Positions 35,101-48,115 are shown, numbered from the stretch's first letter. The stretch: 64,000 nt of DNA from Varroa destructor (GCF_002443255.2 NW_019211454.1:5241858-5305857); one strand, 5' to 3'. The notes: generated by a model not told the origin, from the sequence alone. Made by a program: numbers and translations.

Positions 35101-37971
35101 CTGGAGCCAACTGTCCAGGACGATACTTAATTATAGGCGTACAGGACGTAATACCTGAAACATTTTATTTCCAAACTGCTACATCTAGTCCCTTGTGCGC
35201 TTCGTTGTTGCTCGTATCCATCTGAATGATGCCTGTTGTCCGCCTATGACGGCGTCATAACAAGTTCCGGCGACAGCGGAGACACTTGAATCTTTGAAGT
35301 ATTACGAACGAGCCTCGGCCGATCGGTCTATCGGTATATGTGTACCTGTCTGCCCGTCACAGAATCCGCGAATAGAGCAGACTCAAATGGAATCTAATAA
35401 TTGAAAGACTTTATTGAATCGACGAATCAAACACTCAAACGCCGAAACCAATGCGACTGACGCAATAAACGTCCACTCGCTCGATCTTCAGATGAGAGCC
35501 GTGAAAATGCAATTGCTGTGCGATCTGCGCTATAATCGAAGTAAAGCTACGATGAAGGCCAACTGTGGCTTCAATATCGACATTATGAGGGTCTTGAAGC
35601 CAGCTCTAAGTCGTCACCAGATACTGCCAACGAGTCGAACAGCGTACGATTATTCAAGCTTACTCATTTTAAGGTCCAACGCCTAGGATGTTGTAACTAT
35701 TTACGGTTTTGGTTTTCGATGGTTTACTGACGTGCTACCGTCTACCTTTTGTTGGGTTTGTCTGTTAGAATGGCATATGGGCAGGCTTCAAGGTGCGTAA
35801 GGCACAGGATCTCAGTTAAAGATGAGCTTGCATATGCTCGTCTGACACATGTATGTGAGCTCGTCCAAAGCGCCTTAGCTTGTACTGGTGTTCCTTCCTG
35901 GCAACCATTTGGTCTTCACTTGTAATGGTCCCGAAAATTTGGCTGGTTTTGGCGAGAAAAGGTACTTGCTTTTTAAAAGTGGAGGGGGATTTTCGTTTCG
36001 AGCGTCATGTGACTCCACGCTCCATTCAAGCTGCAAACGGACATGCGCTTAGTTCACCAGACTTCGCCGCTGACGTAACCGCTGCCAGTACTGGTGAAAA
36101 TTAAACGCAATGAACTGAAGACCTTTCTGACCTCCCCCGTCTGCTGACGGCTTTACTGCTGAGTCATGGTTTTCGAGGCAACTAACCGAAGTATTTCGAC
36201 TCCTGAAACTTCTGCGAATAGTTACCACTCAGACAAACAGAGTTTCAAATATGTCAAAACAACACCTTGAACGCATCAAAAAATATATACTTCACTCATA
36301 CCTAATTCTCGTCGCTAAGCTCAGCTTCGAAGTAGGCGTCCATCAAAAATCGAGACATCACTGTCCTCACTCGTTTAAAAGTTGGTGGAAATAATAGTGA
36401 ATTAACTTCTAAAGGATGGAGAAAATATATAGAGACAAGTGAAAAGGATCTCATATATAAGCCACGTAAATTCGAACGCAGTAGATTACTTCAAGTGAAT
36501 ACTTGCCAATTCCAGTTGTTTTACCCCTATCGATAGTTGGGTACAAAGTTCTTCTCAGAGTTAACCTCTACCAGGAAGGCAAATTTAGAAAGCTTAGAAT
36601 ATAACAGATACTTGTACTCAACGTGAAACCTACCGACACCTGTTGACCTGCCGTACTTTGTCGACATGACCTCGGAAAAAGTTAGTTTTTATAATTAAAT
36701 GCAAATTTTCTACGAAGAAAAGTTCCCGTTTAAATATATAAACTTCTAGATGATATTGCAAACGGCCGAGTTAATCGGTTGTGGCAGGTTTACTGTCAAA
36801 GACAAATTGGGTTTTTGCAAAGGTAGTACAGGGTCCGATAAGAGATAGCATAGTAAGTGGATTACTTTTTGCGAACTAAACAATAGCTATAGAATAACAA
36901 AAATTATAAGACACAGAGCCGCAACACTTTAAACAAATTTTCAAAAAGAAACGACCAAAGCATGTATTGCAAGATTCGAGTTTACACCCACTGTCTTCAG
37001 CATCGGCCACATAGGCAATTCTGCTTACGTGACGACGTTACGTACGTAATCGCTACTTACACAACTGGGTTATCCGCTTGACGGCGCAGTGCTAACACGT
37101 TTGTGCACTAAATAAAGGTCGCGTAAAGATGATCCAGAGTCGAAAGCACACGTAAACGCACTTCATTGCCCGCTAGCAGATGCCAGGTGTTTGGAGCACT
37201 CTTTAAGGCGATACTAGGTATACTACTTCGAACGTGAATTTAGACGCTATCGAATCATTTTCATTATTTTGCCGCTTTTAATCTTAGTATACCTATTTTT
37301 TGTTATTGTTGGAAGCCATCACAACAACACAAGATCAGCTAGCTTCCTATATGCGTTCATTTTCACTCTCCTAATATTATTACATGGGACAGACGTACAG
37401 GAGATGAGAATGATGAACGGATCAGCCGTTACGCGCGGCGAAATCGGCTGGCCTCCCGCGCCATTGTTTCGTCTATGAATTTGCTTTGTGGAGGTCTATC
37501 ACTGCCTATCGAAGTATTCTTCTTTGCCACGGTCCGCACTTACTATTTATCTTTTCGTATGCGCCCGCGCTCTGCGGTGTAATAGATATTTTCAACGTGC
37601 GGCGGTCAGCGCTCGTGATCCGGATGATTCTTCTACATACTTTCGTTTGTTCGGTTCCTCACTTCAACTGAAGCACAATATTTCTCCTGCAGCCTGAACC
37701 AATCGCGGTAATTCATGGTTTCAGGAGAAGTACCGCCTGGCGGCAATAGTAGCAAGCGAATACTTTCATTTATTTAGACTAATCACAAGATAATATTAAG
37801 CAAGTCAGAGACCGCTAACTCATCGCGAAAATTTCCCTCTGTTTTTTGTTTAGTTCTGTCTCGCGTCGTTAAACAACGGAAAACGGATAGTAATAGAAAA
37901 ACAAACAAGAAATTTATTGTTAATTACTTTTTTTTTAGAGAAAAATCACACGAGCGTCTTACGGGTGCGTA
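35101..37971. other. No recognised gene
   Basis: Short frames only (the longest about 90 codons at 35414-35686, without resemblance). 36.2-37.0 kb is AT-rich. No repeat families or RNA genes were seen. Confidence 0.6.
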
Positions 37972-38009
37972 TGTGTGTGTGCGTGCGTGCGTCTACGTGT
38001 ACGTGTACG
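37972..38009. repeat. (GT)n / (GCGT)n / ACGTGT imperfect repeat
   Basis: TG units pass into GCGT units and then TACGTG units, a decayed compound microsatellite. Confidence 0.85.
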
Positions 38010-39217
38010 ACGAACAGAAAGATGAGCTCAGCAAAACTGGCAAAGTGCGTTGCGGTTGCCCTATGTAGGTGCGTGTACATCTGAACGAGTAAACATCCGC
38101 GCTTGTGGGGGAATGATAATGGTTCTCATATCTCACTTGATTTCGAATTCGCTTAATGTTACGCTACGTAAAGAAGCGACCAAAATGGATTAAAGAGAAA
38201 AGGTCCCTTGTTCTTCGTTGATTCATTATAGATCTATTAACAGAATGAGGGAAATCCGTAAAATACACAAAAACGTTTTCGCCAACGTAAAAATAGCGAA
38301 GGGTTAGTCTTAAGTTAGTTAATGATAATAACATCAATGTTTTTTTTACAACGATAATTATTATCACATTGTTGAATTGTCATTGAGGGTTGTTGATGTA
38401 CTAAATGAAGCCTATTATTGTTGAAACTATTGTGTCACCAGTATCTGAGGCGTTCGCTCAAGGCTCTATTTCTTAAGCGCTTGAGAAGAGCAAAGCGTGC
38501 AAAACCCCGTCATGGCCATTTCTACAACTTTGCAATCGAGTATTCTATGGCCCGTCGTAGCAATAACAACAATGCTATGTTCAACGATTGATTGGTATCA
38601 ACGCGTAGGCTGGCAATTCAACAGACCCCTGCAATTATCTCTAGCTAAGCCACGTAACTTATCTACACACTGAGTCATTGTAACTACAACACTTGTGTTA
38701 TTAGAAATATAACTTGTCTAGCGTGTTATAAAAATCATGGCTAATTATAAATATGTATGCTCACTTACATCTTCGTAACGTTCCGCAATAACACAATTAC
38801 TAACAATCCAATATGTTAGATAATTTCAACACGCTAATATACAGTTTGCGACACACCAGTGTACTGCTCTCCGTACACTTAATAATTGTACTTATTATAG
38901 AATAATTGTTAAGCATCTTGGTAGTAATTTATGTTGATGTGCGACAGCCTTACGGCGCTGTCGCGTAACAAAAGGCCGCTAGCTATGGGTAATCCATGTA
39001 AGTATTCCTGATATATATTTTTGTTTTGTCACAGGATGTATCAGTGAATTCATCGGATCAATGCCGCTTCTTCACGCCTATACACCAATATCTATGCCGT
39101 ATGTTTGGGAAGACGCCGCTTTCTGTCATATGTTTGCCCTAGACGTTACATAATGATCTGTGGCCGTCCAGCCGGCCAGTACATTCGCTTGTGAGCGGCG
39201 TTAGAACATATACACAT
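38010..39217. other. No recognised gene
   Basis: AT-rich sequence dense in stops. GCGACAGCC and GGCGCTGTCGC around 38941-38965 form an imperfect inverted repeat. Otherwise blank. Confidence 0.6.
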
Positions 39218-39730
39218 TTATAAATTCATTAGTTTCAGCACAACATGATTTATCAAGATTCTTTCTCTTTTGCTTCTCTCGATAGGCATTATTTCGAATG
39301 TTTTCGACACAGCATGCCGTATGGCTCTGATCGCCCGGGAGGGCTGGCGGTGAAAGCGCTTGAATGCCACGGAACGAAGATCTAGGATCAAGGCGTAAAC
39401 CGCCTCGAGTGCCATCACTTTATGGTAGCACAGCCCAGCATCGAAGCGTAGAGGTCTCCCGTCGCACCTCGTCATCTGCCTCCTGCACAGTTCCCATGGC
39501 CTTCGGCGGCGGCAGTCATGCAAGAATATGAATTACATGACTAATGATGATTTCGTTCGGCCGTCCGATCCGATCCGCCGACAGCAAGCGGCGATATTGC
39601 GCTGTCCACAGGATACCCTGCGCGACCAGAAGGCCAATAGCAATAATGAGTATCCACCAACTCAGGAGACCGCTGTCGTATTGCTTGTGCATTTTTTTCG
39701 AATTTTCTGCACGCCTGGCGAGGCATCAGA
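39218..39730 (-). pseudogene. Possible gypsy RNase H relic, minus strand
   Basis: On the minus strand, in the frame 39726-39541, RKFEKNAQAIRQ resembles the A-F-x-x-x-K-x-A-L helix at the start of RNase H. YPVDSAISPLAVGGSD resembles H-P...L-x-x-D-A-S, with the catalytic Asp lost. In the next frame, 39523-39218, GRPLRFDAGL resembles Q-P-L-A-F-F-S-x-x-L, and YHKVMALEAVYALILDLR resembles Y-S-x-x-x-x-E-L-L-A-V-Y-x-A-I-x-x-F-R. Order, strand and rough spacing fit one domain broken by a frame change. No RT part could be recognised further up (higher coordinates). The matches are short, so chance similarity is a real alternative. The open plus-strand frame at 39528-39830 is the antisense of this region. 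Confidence 0.33.
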
Positions 39731-42425
39731 GCCCTGTCGGAACCGAAGTCGCCATTTACCCAGTAGTCGACAAGAGCTAGCCTGGATGAAGCGACTTGAT
39801 AGAGGCGTAGCTATTACACATAGGGAGTAGCAAAGGTTGTGTGGGGAGGTGAAGGAGGGTACAAATGAGTCTAGAGAAATCATCGACTGCTTCAATTGTG
39901 GATAAGTAGGCAGACTCTGGTAGCTGGCTATGAGAGATCATCGTTCACTGCTAGAAGCTGATTTCGTGGGGTTAATCAAAGGTGAGAAGGTATAGGCAGC
40001 AGCAGCACCAGCACCACCATCACAAGCTACGCATACTGCTAGACAAAGACTGATACAACAAAATCGTCTGCTGCGTAACTAACACAGAGCAGTAGTTGAA
40101 GACAATAGTAAACATGTCATGAATCAAACTTCAGGCCACAGTTCGGTAAGAGAGGAAGTGCGGTTAAGGGCGACGATTTCGTTTTGAAGAACTCCGTCTG
40201 TGTCCGCTTATCTATCGAGCACAGCAGGGTTTAATGCAGTTCGATGTTGGTGATTCGCAGCTGGTGATGCCCATATATACGTCTGATTGCGAAGACTCCT
40301 GATAACATGAGTCGAACTGACCTGACGGTGAACGTGACCGATAAGGTGTTGTTTCTGCAACTGCTACTGACACCGACGGACGCAAAAGACAAGGGAATAG
40401 ATGCAGGCACATGTTAGTGACGATGTAATAAGGTGCGAGGGAATTTTGGTCGTATGTATTCGCTTATTATGACAATTGAATAAGTTGTGCACTTATTTTA
40501 CTTACTTTCCTTTCAATTAGACAAGGAGTGTTTAAAAGAAACGTTAGTTCTGTCAAGGATGTAGCCTGCACATACCCCTTGAAGGTGATAAAAGAGCTGT
40601 CAAAGTTATGACCTATCATATTTCGATGATGATACTAGATGGTAATTAATTTTGCATTACATGAACGTCACATTTCCACGACGAAATCATTGAAAACAAG
40701 TCTAAGATTCACCGGACTCTGTCCCGACTCACTCTTCCATTAAGAGGTCCCTGTACATGTGCAAGGAAGGACAGCTTGTCGTGTCGGAGAAATCACTTGG
40801 GCATGAAGCAGCGGCTAGTGGGACTTCGGCAGTTATTGGGGAACAAAGAAAAGCGGTGCCGTACTCAATTCAATCGTTGTTCCACCAACCAAGATGGCTT
40901 TGGCCGGAACAGGACAAGTCTCCCTAGTATAGTGGCCCAGGCCAAGCAAACTCTACAGTGCCTCCGATTGGTGTCAACCGAATGTTCGATCAGACATCTT
41001 TAGCGATAGCATGAGTGAGCTAGACAATATACGAATACACACACACGCTGACATATGCACTCGCTCAACCTTTGGACAGACAGACATAGCTTCTTTTCTT
41101 TCGCTTCTTCTTGCCCTCTTGTGCATCTTTGCATCCTGCGACATGTAGCTGTAGCTGAAAAAAGCCCCTGTCACAAAGCCGCTTCGAGCAATACCCCACC
41201 GCTCAAACCACCTTTACCGCACTATCATAGCGAGCATGCTTTGCTGATCGCCTGCGCTGGCCTACGCGCCATATAGATGTAACTGATGAACGAGAAAGTG
41301 TCGAAATAAATGATCTCTCGGCGAAGAACGCCGGATCCGAGCGATCGTTCGCGATCGGATGGGGAAAATTTGCTTCAGAGCAGTGAGCGCCCTCGATGGC
41401 CGCCAGCAACGCCGAGGGGTGGGAGCTGGTTCGATTGGGGCCGACCAATTGGGCCACTGATCGCTCGACTGTATCTGCTTCTGTGTCCGTATCTCGTTAG
41501 CGTCTCCCCCTCCCTTTTGCTGCTTATTTTTCTTCATTTTTCCTGACACTTCTCCAATTTCTTCAGTGCTTTCCTATCGACTGATTACCCTAGTGTATAA
41601 GGATATTGGTGACATAAAGTCCCAGAGGGCTGGGTCGTCGTCGTTAACTACAGAACATTTTATTTTCAGACTCTAGGTCAAATGTTGCGTTTTCTGTAGC
41701 GAAGCTTGCGTTCCGTGTGTAAATCCGTAAACTTCAGTAAAATTCAGTTCCGTGTGTAATTTTGCCTAGAAAAAGTGTAGTATGTTGCGAAATATCGGGG
41801 GTACATCAGTCGCATTATAGATGTATTCTGCTTTTTTCCAGCCCCATATCTTTGGTTCAGCGTTGAGAATTACAAAAGTCAATTTGATGGTATATATTAT
41901 GCATACTTCTCAAGCTGCTGTGTCCGTAAAGTTCGCTGAAAGCGACAATAGCATCGAGTGACCATGTAGGACAACGCACAATTTAGGTCACGGTGGCCAG
42001 TAGCTGCACCGATTGACAGTCAGTCATCACTTTCAAACAAAGCCGCTTCCTCACACTGAACTGCTCAAGAAGCAAAACTTCGGCTTCTTGCCCATTGTCT
42101 CATAGGGCATCTCCATATCCGAGACGAAACATGCCAATCATGATCCACGTACGCTCATGTACATATACTACTTGTCATTCCGAATCACTCCAAACCACTG
42201 TCGAGCGCTCGGCCACCGGCGTGCATCAACAATAATAAACGTCCCGCTCGCTTTCTCCCTCGCTCTGTGTAAACGCGATGCTATATGAACCCGGGTATAT
42301 CTGTTTTGAGAAGCAGTGCTCCTCTTCCTAGCAGGGGTATAGAGCACAGTAAAGCCTCGTAATCTCATCGCGCGACTACTTCAGTTTTAGGTCCCTCCGT
42401 TTCAACCAATCAGTGCAGAGCAACA
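39731..42425. other. No recognised gene
   Basis: A CAGCAGCAGCACCAGCACCACCA stretch lies near 39998-40020 and a CACACACAC run at 41037-41045. The GC-richer part 41200-41550 has overlapping frames on both strands with no resemblance. 41560-42360 has only short frames. Confidence 0.55.
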
Positions 42426-42426
42426 T

Positions 42427-42960
42427 GGCGGACTGCGGCGATATGCGACGATGCCAACGACACCGACAAGAACATCCAGGATGACACCACTGTTACTGCT
42501 ATCCTGTTCCGTCTTACGACTGACTGTCTCCGGTCACGTGTACAGCGTATCCTGGCTGGATTCTGCGCTCCACGCGAACCCCACAGACCTCACCGGTTTT
42601 GCCAAGTCAGTTTCGAAGCCGATTCCATCAACTCCCACAAACTCAACTCCTCCTATAGAATTCACTGCAGATCAGTTCGCTACCCCTACAGCCCTGACGC
42701 CCCGCTCGTTTCCCCTATTTGTACCCCATGGACATGTCGACGGTCGTGCATACGTTTCTTGGCTGCGCCGTGCCCCTGCGAGACTGCAGGCTATTCCTAC
42801 ACCGTCACTATCACTTTCTACTCTTACCTACATTAATGTATGCACTCTTCTACTACGCTGATGTGTCGCTGCTCTTCGAGCCACTAAAGGATGAGCATAG
42901 CTATGCCAGCCTATACGATGCCCATGCTATGTTGGCCTGTCCCTCAGTCACCGTGATAGT
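42427..42960 (+). pseudogene. Possible gypsy reverse transcriptase relic
   Basis: Fragments resembling RT blocks follow each other on the plus strand in changing frames. CGDMRRCQ near 42431-42455 is like C-G-D-Y-R-x-L-N, and IQDD at 42473-42484 is like I-Q-D-F. TDCLRSRVQRI (about 42520-42552) is like x-D-L-x-R-A-Y-H-Q-I. PTALTPRSFPLF (42688-42723) is like K-T-A-x-T-T-P-F-G-L-F, and VVHTFLG follows (like A-x-T-F-Q-R). YYADVSLLF...DEH (42854-42904) is like Y-x-D-D...E-E-H with the second Asp replaced by Val. Order is right; the gap between the second and third groups is too long by about 110 bases. Two of the pieces sit in a 136-codon open frame (42451-42861). Dead if real. By-eye motif evidence only. 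Confidence 0.3.
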
Positions 42961-45450
42961 GCTGCCCTGTCTGCCCGTCCTTTCGGCACGCTTGCAATGT
43001 CTGGCCTGCTATTGCACCAGGAGCCAGCCGGGTTTCTGCGGAACTCCACACCCCACTCCCTCTCCTCTGGTACCATTGCCTGTCTCTGCTATCTTTTGTC
43101 ATCTGTCTGTCAAATATTGATTCCAAACCAACTGCCATCACCCCGCTACTACGGCTAAGTTGCTAGTGTTCATCTATGGAGTGTTCGCTATGCGGGTGAA
43201 GACAGCAGGGACCATAGTGCCTTTCCCCAAATATATATATACATACAAAGGCATTTGAACTAGTCTGTGAGCCTAAATGTCACCCCATCACTGTACCCAT
43301 CCGATAGAGTACCTAGGGTCAGGCAGAGGGTAGGCTAGAGTCTTGAAGAAACTCAAATAGCGCTGGGTGTGCAAGCTTACAGCAGTCCTTGGGCAGATGG
43401 CCCGTCTAGAGATGCTGAAACAAAACAATAAACGGCATTCCAGATTTTCTGCCGCGATAACTCGCGCATTATAAGCATGTCGTCAAGCGCGACTATCTTT
43501 TATCACTAGACGTGCCAGTAAGGAGCGTATCGTGTGTACCTATTATATTTTTACGTTTCAATGTCTCTAACGCTAAAGACGACACCGTCTAACAGAAAAA
43601 TGGGTTAGAACAATGAAGCCAAGAATGCCCAGAATCCCACTATAGTTAGGCGCCTGGCCGACAGCTTTTAAAACAAAAGCTCGGACAATAAACAATGAAA
43701 GAAAGGTGGAGAAAAATATAAATAAAGATTTTCGAAATATGCATCGATCACATTAGAAGACGTGCATAGTGGCCGTACTGCTAGTGTAAATAACGAGGAC
43801 CTTTTGCATTGTATAAACGACATTTCGGCCTTGTTAAAGTCAGAAGATTATGACACTTTATAAAAATTAAGAGTGATTAACAACTCATGTTTTTTCTTTC
43901 TTATATTTCAATTAGAATTTCAATGAAAAAACAATATTTGAGACATTAAAATAGCGGATATCTTTACAAACGAGAAACAAATCGCACGTTAGTGTTGTTA
44001 GACCCAAGTGATGGTTTATGGACACTGTAAGGCTGTTTGATAAGTCCACGTCAGCACACTCTTTTGCAAAGGCAGAACTCCCAGTCAGGCCAAAGAATAC
44101 CTATAGGCCTCTTTTGCTGTGTTAGTGTGCGTGTGTGTTATGTGCGTGTTTTGCGAATCATGCTCTCTGTTCAGCGATATCTGCTCACTGGTCACAGTAC
44201 TTTAGACCGTCTGGATCAGTTCCTTTTGCTTCTTCCTTATTACCGAGCGCTGATCCGTCCTGTCCCACGTAAAGCTCGCTAATGCAACCAATTTTTATTA
44301 TGATACAATTTCTACGTTGACGAAGGTTCCTTCATTTAAATTATGCGACTCCAGAATGACACGGGCACTTGTTGACACACTGGACGTTCTACCCCATATT
44401 GGATACGAAAGAATAACAAAACAGCTTAAACTGTCATCAAGCCCGCCCCTGACGCAGGCTTCACTGACACTGATTTCTCTCAGTGCAGCCAATGCAATTT
44501 TATCTATGCTAGAATACGGACGATGTTGTTCCTGCGACTCCGAGTTGTACTAAAGGCAATGTTTAGATCCAGCAGAGTCGGAGCGGTTGGCCGAAACCGG
44601 TAGAGGGCATGAAATCGTCCCTAACGGACTGGAGTCCGTTGATGCTACTGTATTATAGTGGAAAAAGATAATTGTGGACTAGGGAATATGTGAGGTGACA
44701 TCAACAAAGAAAGGCCGGTCGATGGCACGAAAAGTGAATAGCAACGGTAGATGCTGGAACAGGCTCCTTGACAATGGCTAAGCGGTCGCCTTGCTGCCTC
44801 CGACAACGTGGTTCGGCTGGCCAGTCAACCTGTAGAGCCTTCAGATAACGGGACGAAGTGATGATTGTGTATTAGTTTGTTGGTATCTACCCGTTGTTGA
44901 GCTCGAGGACGCATGTCGAATATGCTCTACGTTTCCTGCATGGAGTGGCAATCAATTTTCAAATCTTTCTTCGTGAGGAACACATGCGCTATATATGTAT
45001 AATGAACGCAGGAGGCAATTTGAATTGTTGGACGAAGATGGTTTACGCGAAAATTAACAGCCTTGCAGATTACACAAGTAAGAAAGTCAACAGAGTTCCA
45101 CCATATATTTTTATAGCTTTACAAACGATAGAGCCCGCCTGAATCTGCCTTTTGCCGATCACCCCACGCGATATTTCGTTAAACATTTGTTTCGGTATCC
45201 GAAAATCAAAATTAACCGTTGTTGCCCGTGCGTGCGGGATCCTACTGGCCTTGTTTCCTCACAGAATTAAACTACAGCCGACGAAACCTTCAAAAGGACA
45301 TTGACGTCTTACAGCCAACCCATTGACGACCGCCTCTTCTATCGGTACTTCCCACGAGGTCTATAGACCGGTTTCTTGGTGCGTGTATAAGAAGTTCGAT
45401 GTTCGTCATGGCAATCCTCACCTCCGGGTATTCGTCTATTCAGACCAACG
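42961..45450. other. No recognised gene; short TA run at 43230-43244
   Basis: Short frames without resemblance, a TA run at 43230-43244 and an imperfect GT run at 44126-44152. 43.5-44.0 kb is AT-rich. Confidence 0.55.
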
Positions 45451-45454
45451 CGCT

Positions 45455-46170
45455 GCCAGATTCAGGATCGAACCGGACATTGCCCATTTCTCTATGTCCC
45501 CAATCACCTACATATTCCGTACAGTGCGACCGGACGTCACCGCCATTACGTCATCTATCGCACCGGGACAGATCAGAGTTGGATGTACAAAAAGTATAGG
45601 AAGGGTAGTGACCGTCAAATCCTATAGACCCATCCTATCTTGTAAGCTACTAAAACCGCTGATCTGGTTGATATTGGTATCGAGGCGTATGTGACGCTGT
45701 AGCAGCCTTGTCGATTTTTGTCCAACTTAATTCACATCCGGTCGAAGACAGACAAGGTCTCTACTTGAACGATGGTCGCTGTCGGAGTATTATAAATAGT
45801 TTCTGCTCACCATGGAATGGCTTGCGTCCCGTTCAGATTCTTCCGGTTTCCTCGAAGCGGCTCCCAATTGGTTCAGTGTTTTCGTGGATGCTGACGACGT
45901 TTACAATTGCTTGTATATGCTAGTTGAAGTTGCGCCGTTTTTGTTGCCCATATGTAACTTAAAAGTAGCAATATCGCATCGCAAATTAAGTTGGTGTTAT
46001 TTGTATCTAGATTTAAATAAACATATACTGAATACTCAAAGTTATTGTGATATGGCTTAAAGTGAAACGGCTTGAGCGAAATGTATTGAAGTAGCGCTTC
46101 CTGTTACTAGAACGAATGCCGTAGAAATAAAAATTCTCCAAGTTCCTATTGCAGTAGGTAAGTACACTTA
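45455..46170 (+). pseudogene. Possible gypsy reverse transcriptase relic
   Basis: Two open frames carry pieces in RT order. In the frame 45323-45694, GQIRVGCTKSIG (like D-G-x-W-R-x-C-x-D-Y-R) leads directly to RVVTVKSYRPI (like x-V-T-V...Y-P-I), about as spaced in the family. In the frame 45812-46060, FVDADDV (45884-45904) resembles F-x-Y-L-D-D-V with Tyr-Leu replaced. NLKVAISHRKL resembles the G-L-x-L...K-C block, and LDLNKHIL the x-Y-L-G-H-I block, in near-exact register with each other. G-x-x-R to D-D is about 105 codons, near the family's value. Downstream, NAVEIKI...VPIA near 46115-46153 may continue it. Identities are few in each block; real status is uncertain. Confidence 0.32.
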
Positions 46171-46728
46171 GCTAAACATGATATTTTTAATTAAGTATGA
46201 ATAAGTAAAAATATATATCAAGCGGGGATATCGGATGGGTCTAATAAGTTATAAAGCAGTGAGATATTATGTTAATTGCGCTGTTATGGACCGAAAAAAA
46301 GTGCCAAGCAAAATTTTAGGTGGCTGAAGAGCCACGCGCTCAACGGAACCACAGCTTCCTTCGAGATCGTTTTTGAAGAGATCTGGTATAAACGAAAGGC
46401 TAAGAAATGATCGAAGGTCTTGTAATCCCAAAATATCCATCAATATTAATGTTTTCGAAACTTAAAGAATTAGGCAACTTTTAACGATTTAAAACGAATT
46501 ATTCCCGAAGATGAACATTGGTCATCGTATTATGATAGATACCTGTTTCCGTAATTTCAAATAAACTATTGCATGTTTGCCCAGATATTAATATTAAAAA
46601 AAAATTCTAAAGCTTTGGAAGTGCTCATTGCTGCAGTCTTTTCGCTATTAACATGCTCATGATCGCGCAGTATTTTTATGTATACGTGCACGTGCACTAG
46701 TCTTTAGCGATATGGAAGGAAGTGATGC
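46171..46728. other. No recognised gene
   Basis: AT-rich sequence dense in stops, with a TACGTGCACGTGCA near-palindrome at 46682-46695. Confidence 0.6.
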
Positions 46729-46745
46729 TTTTTTTTTTTTTTTTT
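46729..46745. repeat. T17 homopolymer
   Basis: Seventeen T. It could be the poly(A) tail of an element inserted on the minus strand, but no body of such an element is recognisable to its right (46.75-47.0 kb). Confidence 0.9.
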
Positions 46746-47545
46746 ATATTAAAGCCTTTATTGTCGGTTTTTTTTGACGTTGATTGAAAATAGCTCGTGA
46801 AAAGCACTCTCGGCATTTGTTTTCTTAACATTCGATTGCTTTCCTTCGCCTTGTGGACTTTTTTTTTTTATTTACTCATTATTATCCGTCTGTTGGCCGT
46901 AAAGGTGCCAGGCTGGGTCTCAGACGGAAGCCCAGAACGGGACGTCGCATCCAGCACCCCCTCGTCGTATGTACAGTCGTGTCGACACTGTTGTCTATCT
47001 CCTGCCTATTTAAAACGTTGGTACACCTTTATGTTTTATTGCAGTATAGCTAGTATTATAATAATAATAATAAAAATCCTTTCCATCTTACAATAAAATT
47101 ACATTGTGCCTTATGTGAACTCCAAAGGCATGGCGTGTCACCGTTTCTATCGAACTCGTAATGATACATTTATAGATTCGATTCTTTTATATTTCAAATC
47201 TAGGCTCACAAATTCTGAGAGTAGCTTTGGAATGAAACTTACCATTTAAAAACAGGAGAGTGATCTATGATACAATAAAAGCGTTCAGCACGACCCGTGG
47301 CATTCCGTTTTGCCCCTTGAATGGAGTTAGCGTACATATCGTACAAAGGGTGTCGAGCGTCCAAGAGACAATCAATATCCTTCCTATCCACCTAGTACTC
47401 ACATTGCATGTCCAATGCGGTCTATATCCTTCACTTGATTTTCGCTTTTGTTTGGCGTCCGCTGCTAAAACGTTTTCTGTTGGTTGACCCTAACGTCGAT
47501 TTACAGTCTCACTGATTTTAAGACTTCGACCTGACTCGTGATTTC
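46746..47545. other. No recognised gene; short (TAA)n tract at 47054-47074
   Basis: A tract of about six TAA/ATA units at 47054-47074, and T runs at 46770-46777 and 46859-46869. Frames are short and without resemblance. Confidence 0.6.
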
Positions 47546-48115
47546 GTGAACGCGTCCGTCCGTCCGTCCGTCGTGGGGGGGCCAGCCAAAGCTACTGCGC
47601 CATCGGCCCTACGCCAACAACATGTATCATCTGTGATTCTCCTGTTCCTCTGCATGTGTGTCCATGTCTGTATGAACGAACGAAAGAAAGACAATGTTAT
47701 ATATTCAGAATGCCACCGCTTTCCTTTATCGCGGCTGCACAACGAAGGTCTGCTAGAAGCAAACGATGTTTTACTAGCGCGACTACGCATCGGCTTCCCC
47801 CATTTTTGTTTCGTTTTCTATTTAACTTTGTCCCATTGTTCCTATTGTCTTCGATACCTCGTTTTCAGCATACTCCCAGCTACACTCGATTCGATTCCAT
47901 TTTCTCGTTCTCTATTTAGCTTTTTTAGTTTGCCAACACTTACTGCGAGCTTACGCGATCATCGGCTACGATGCGCATACTGCATGAAGAAGTACCGATT
48001 GTATATTCATTTAGCGTACGTTTACCAAGCGAAATCGCCCAGCTCATTAACCCGAAATTCGATTGGACGGACACGACTGGGGCAGACGGGAGGATTCGAC
48101 GGAGAGACTGGCTGA
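47546..48115 (+). pseudogene. 189-codon frame, possibly a decayed gypsy RNase H
   Basis: The longest plus-strand open frame. GGPAKATAPSALRQQHVSS (47576-47632) resembles the RNase H start W-G-P-E...A-F-x-x-L-K-x-x-L-x-S. SRLHNEGLLEANDVLLA resembles S-x-x-L...E-x-E-x-L-A. SHCSYCLRYL resembles T-D-H-x-S-L-x-x-L, and YRLYIHLAYVYQ followed by SSLTR resembles the Y-x-x-x-I-x-Y-x-P-G...A-D-A-L-S-R end block. The total length fits. However, the D-A-S catalytic motif is not visible, the first part overlaps a CCGT microsatellite (47553-47573), and open length near 190 codons is not far above chance. A second frame overlaps at 47971-48222. Treat as unproven. Confidence 0.28.
47553..47573. repeat. (CCGT)n tetranucleotide microsatellite
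   Basis: About five CGTC/CCGT units followed by a G7 run (47574-47581). Confidence 0.9.

Noticed and set aside
41400..41450. GGTTCGATTGG as a possible tRNA T arm
   Set aside because: No pairing stem and no A box or cloverleaf around it.
45323..45694. 123-codon frame as an intact host protein
   Set aside because: No recognised domain apart from weak RT-like blocks in its second half, and it starts and ends arbitrarily.
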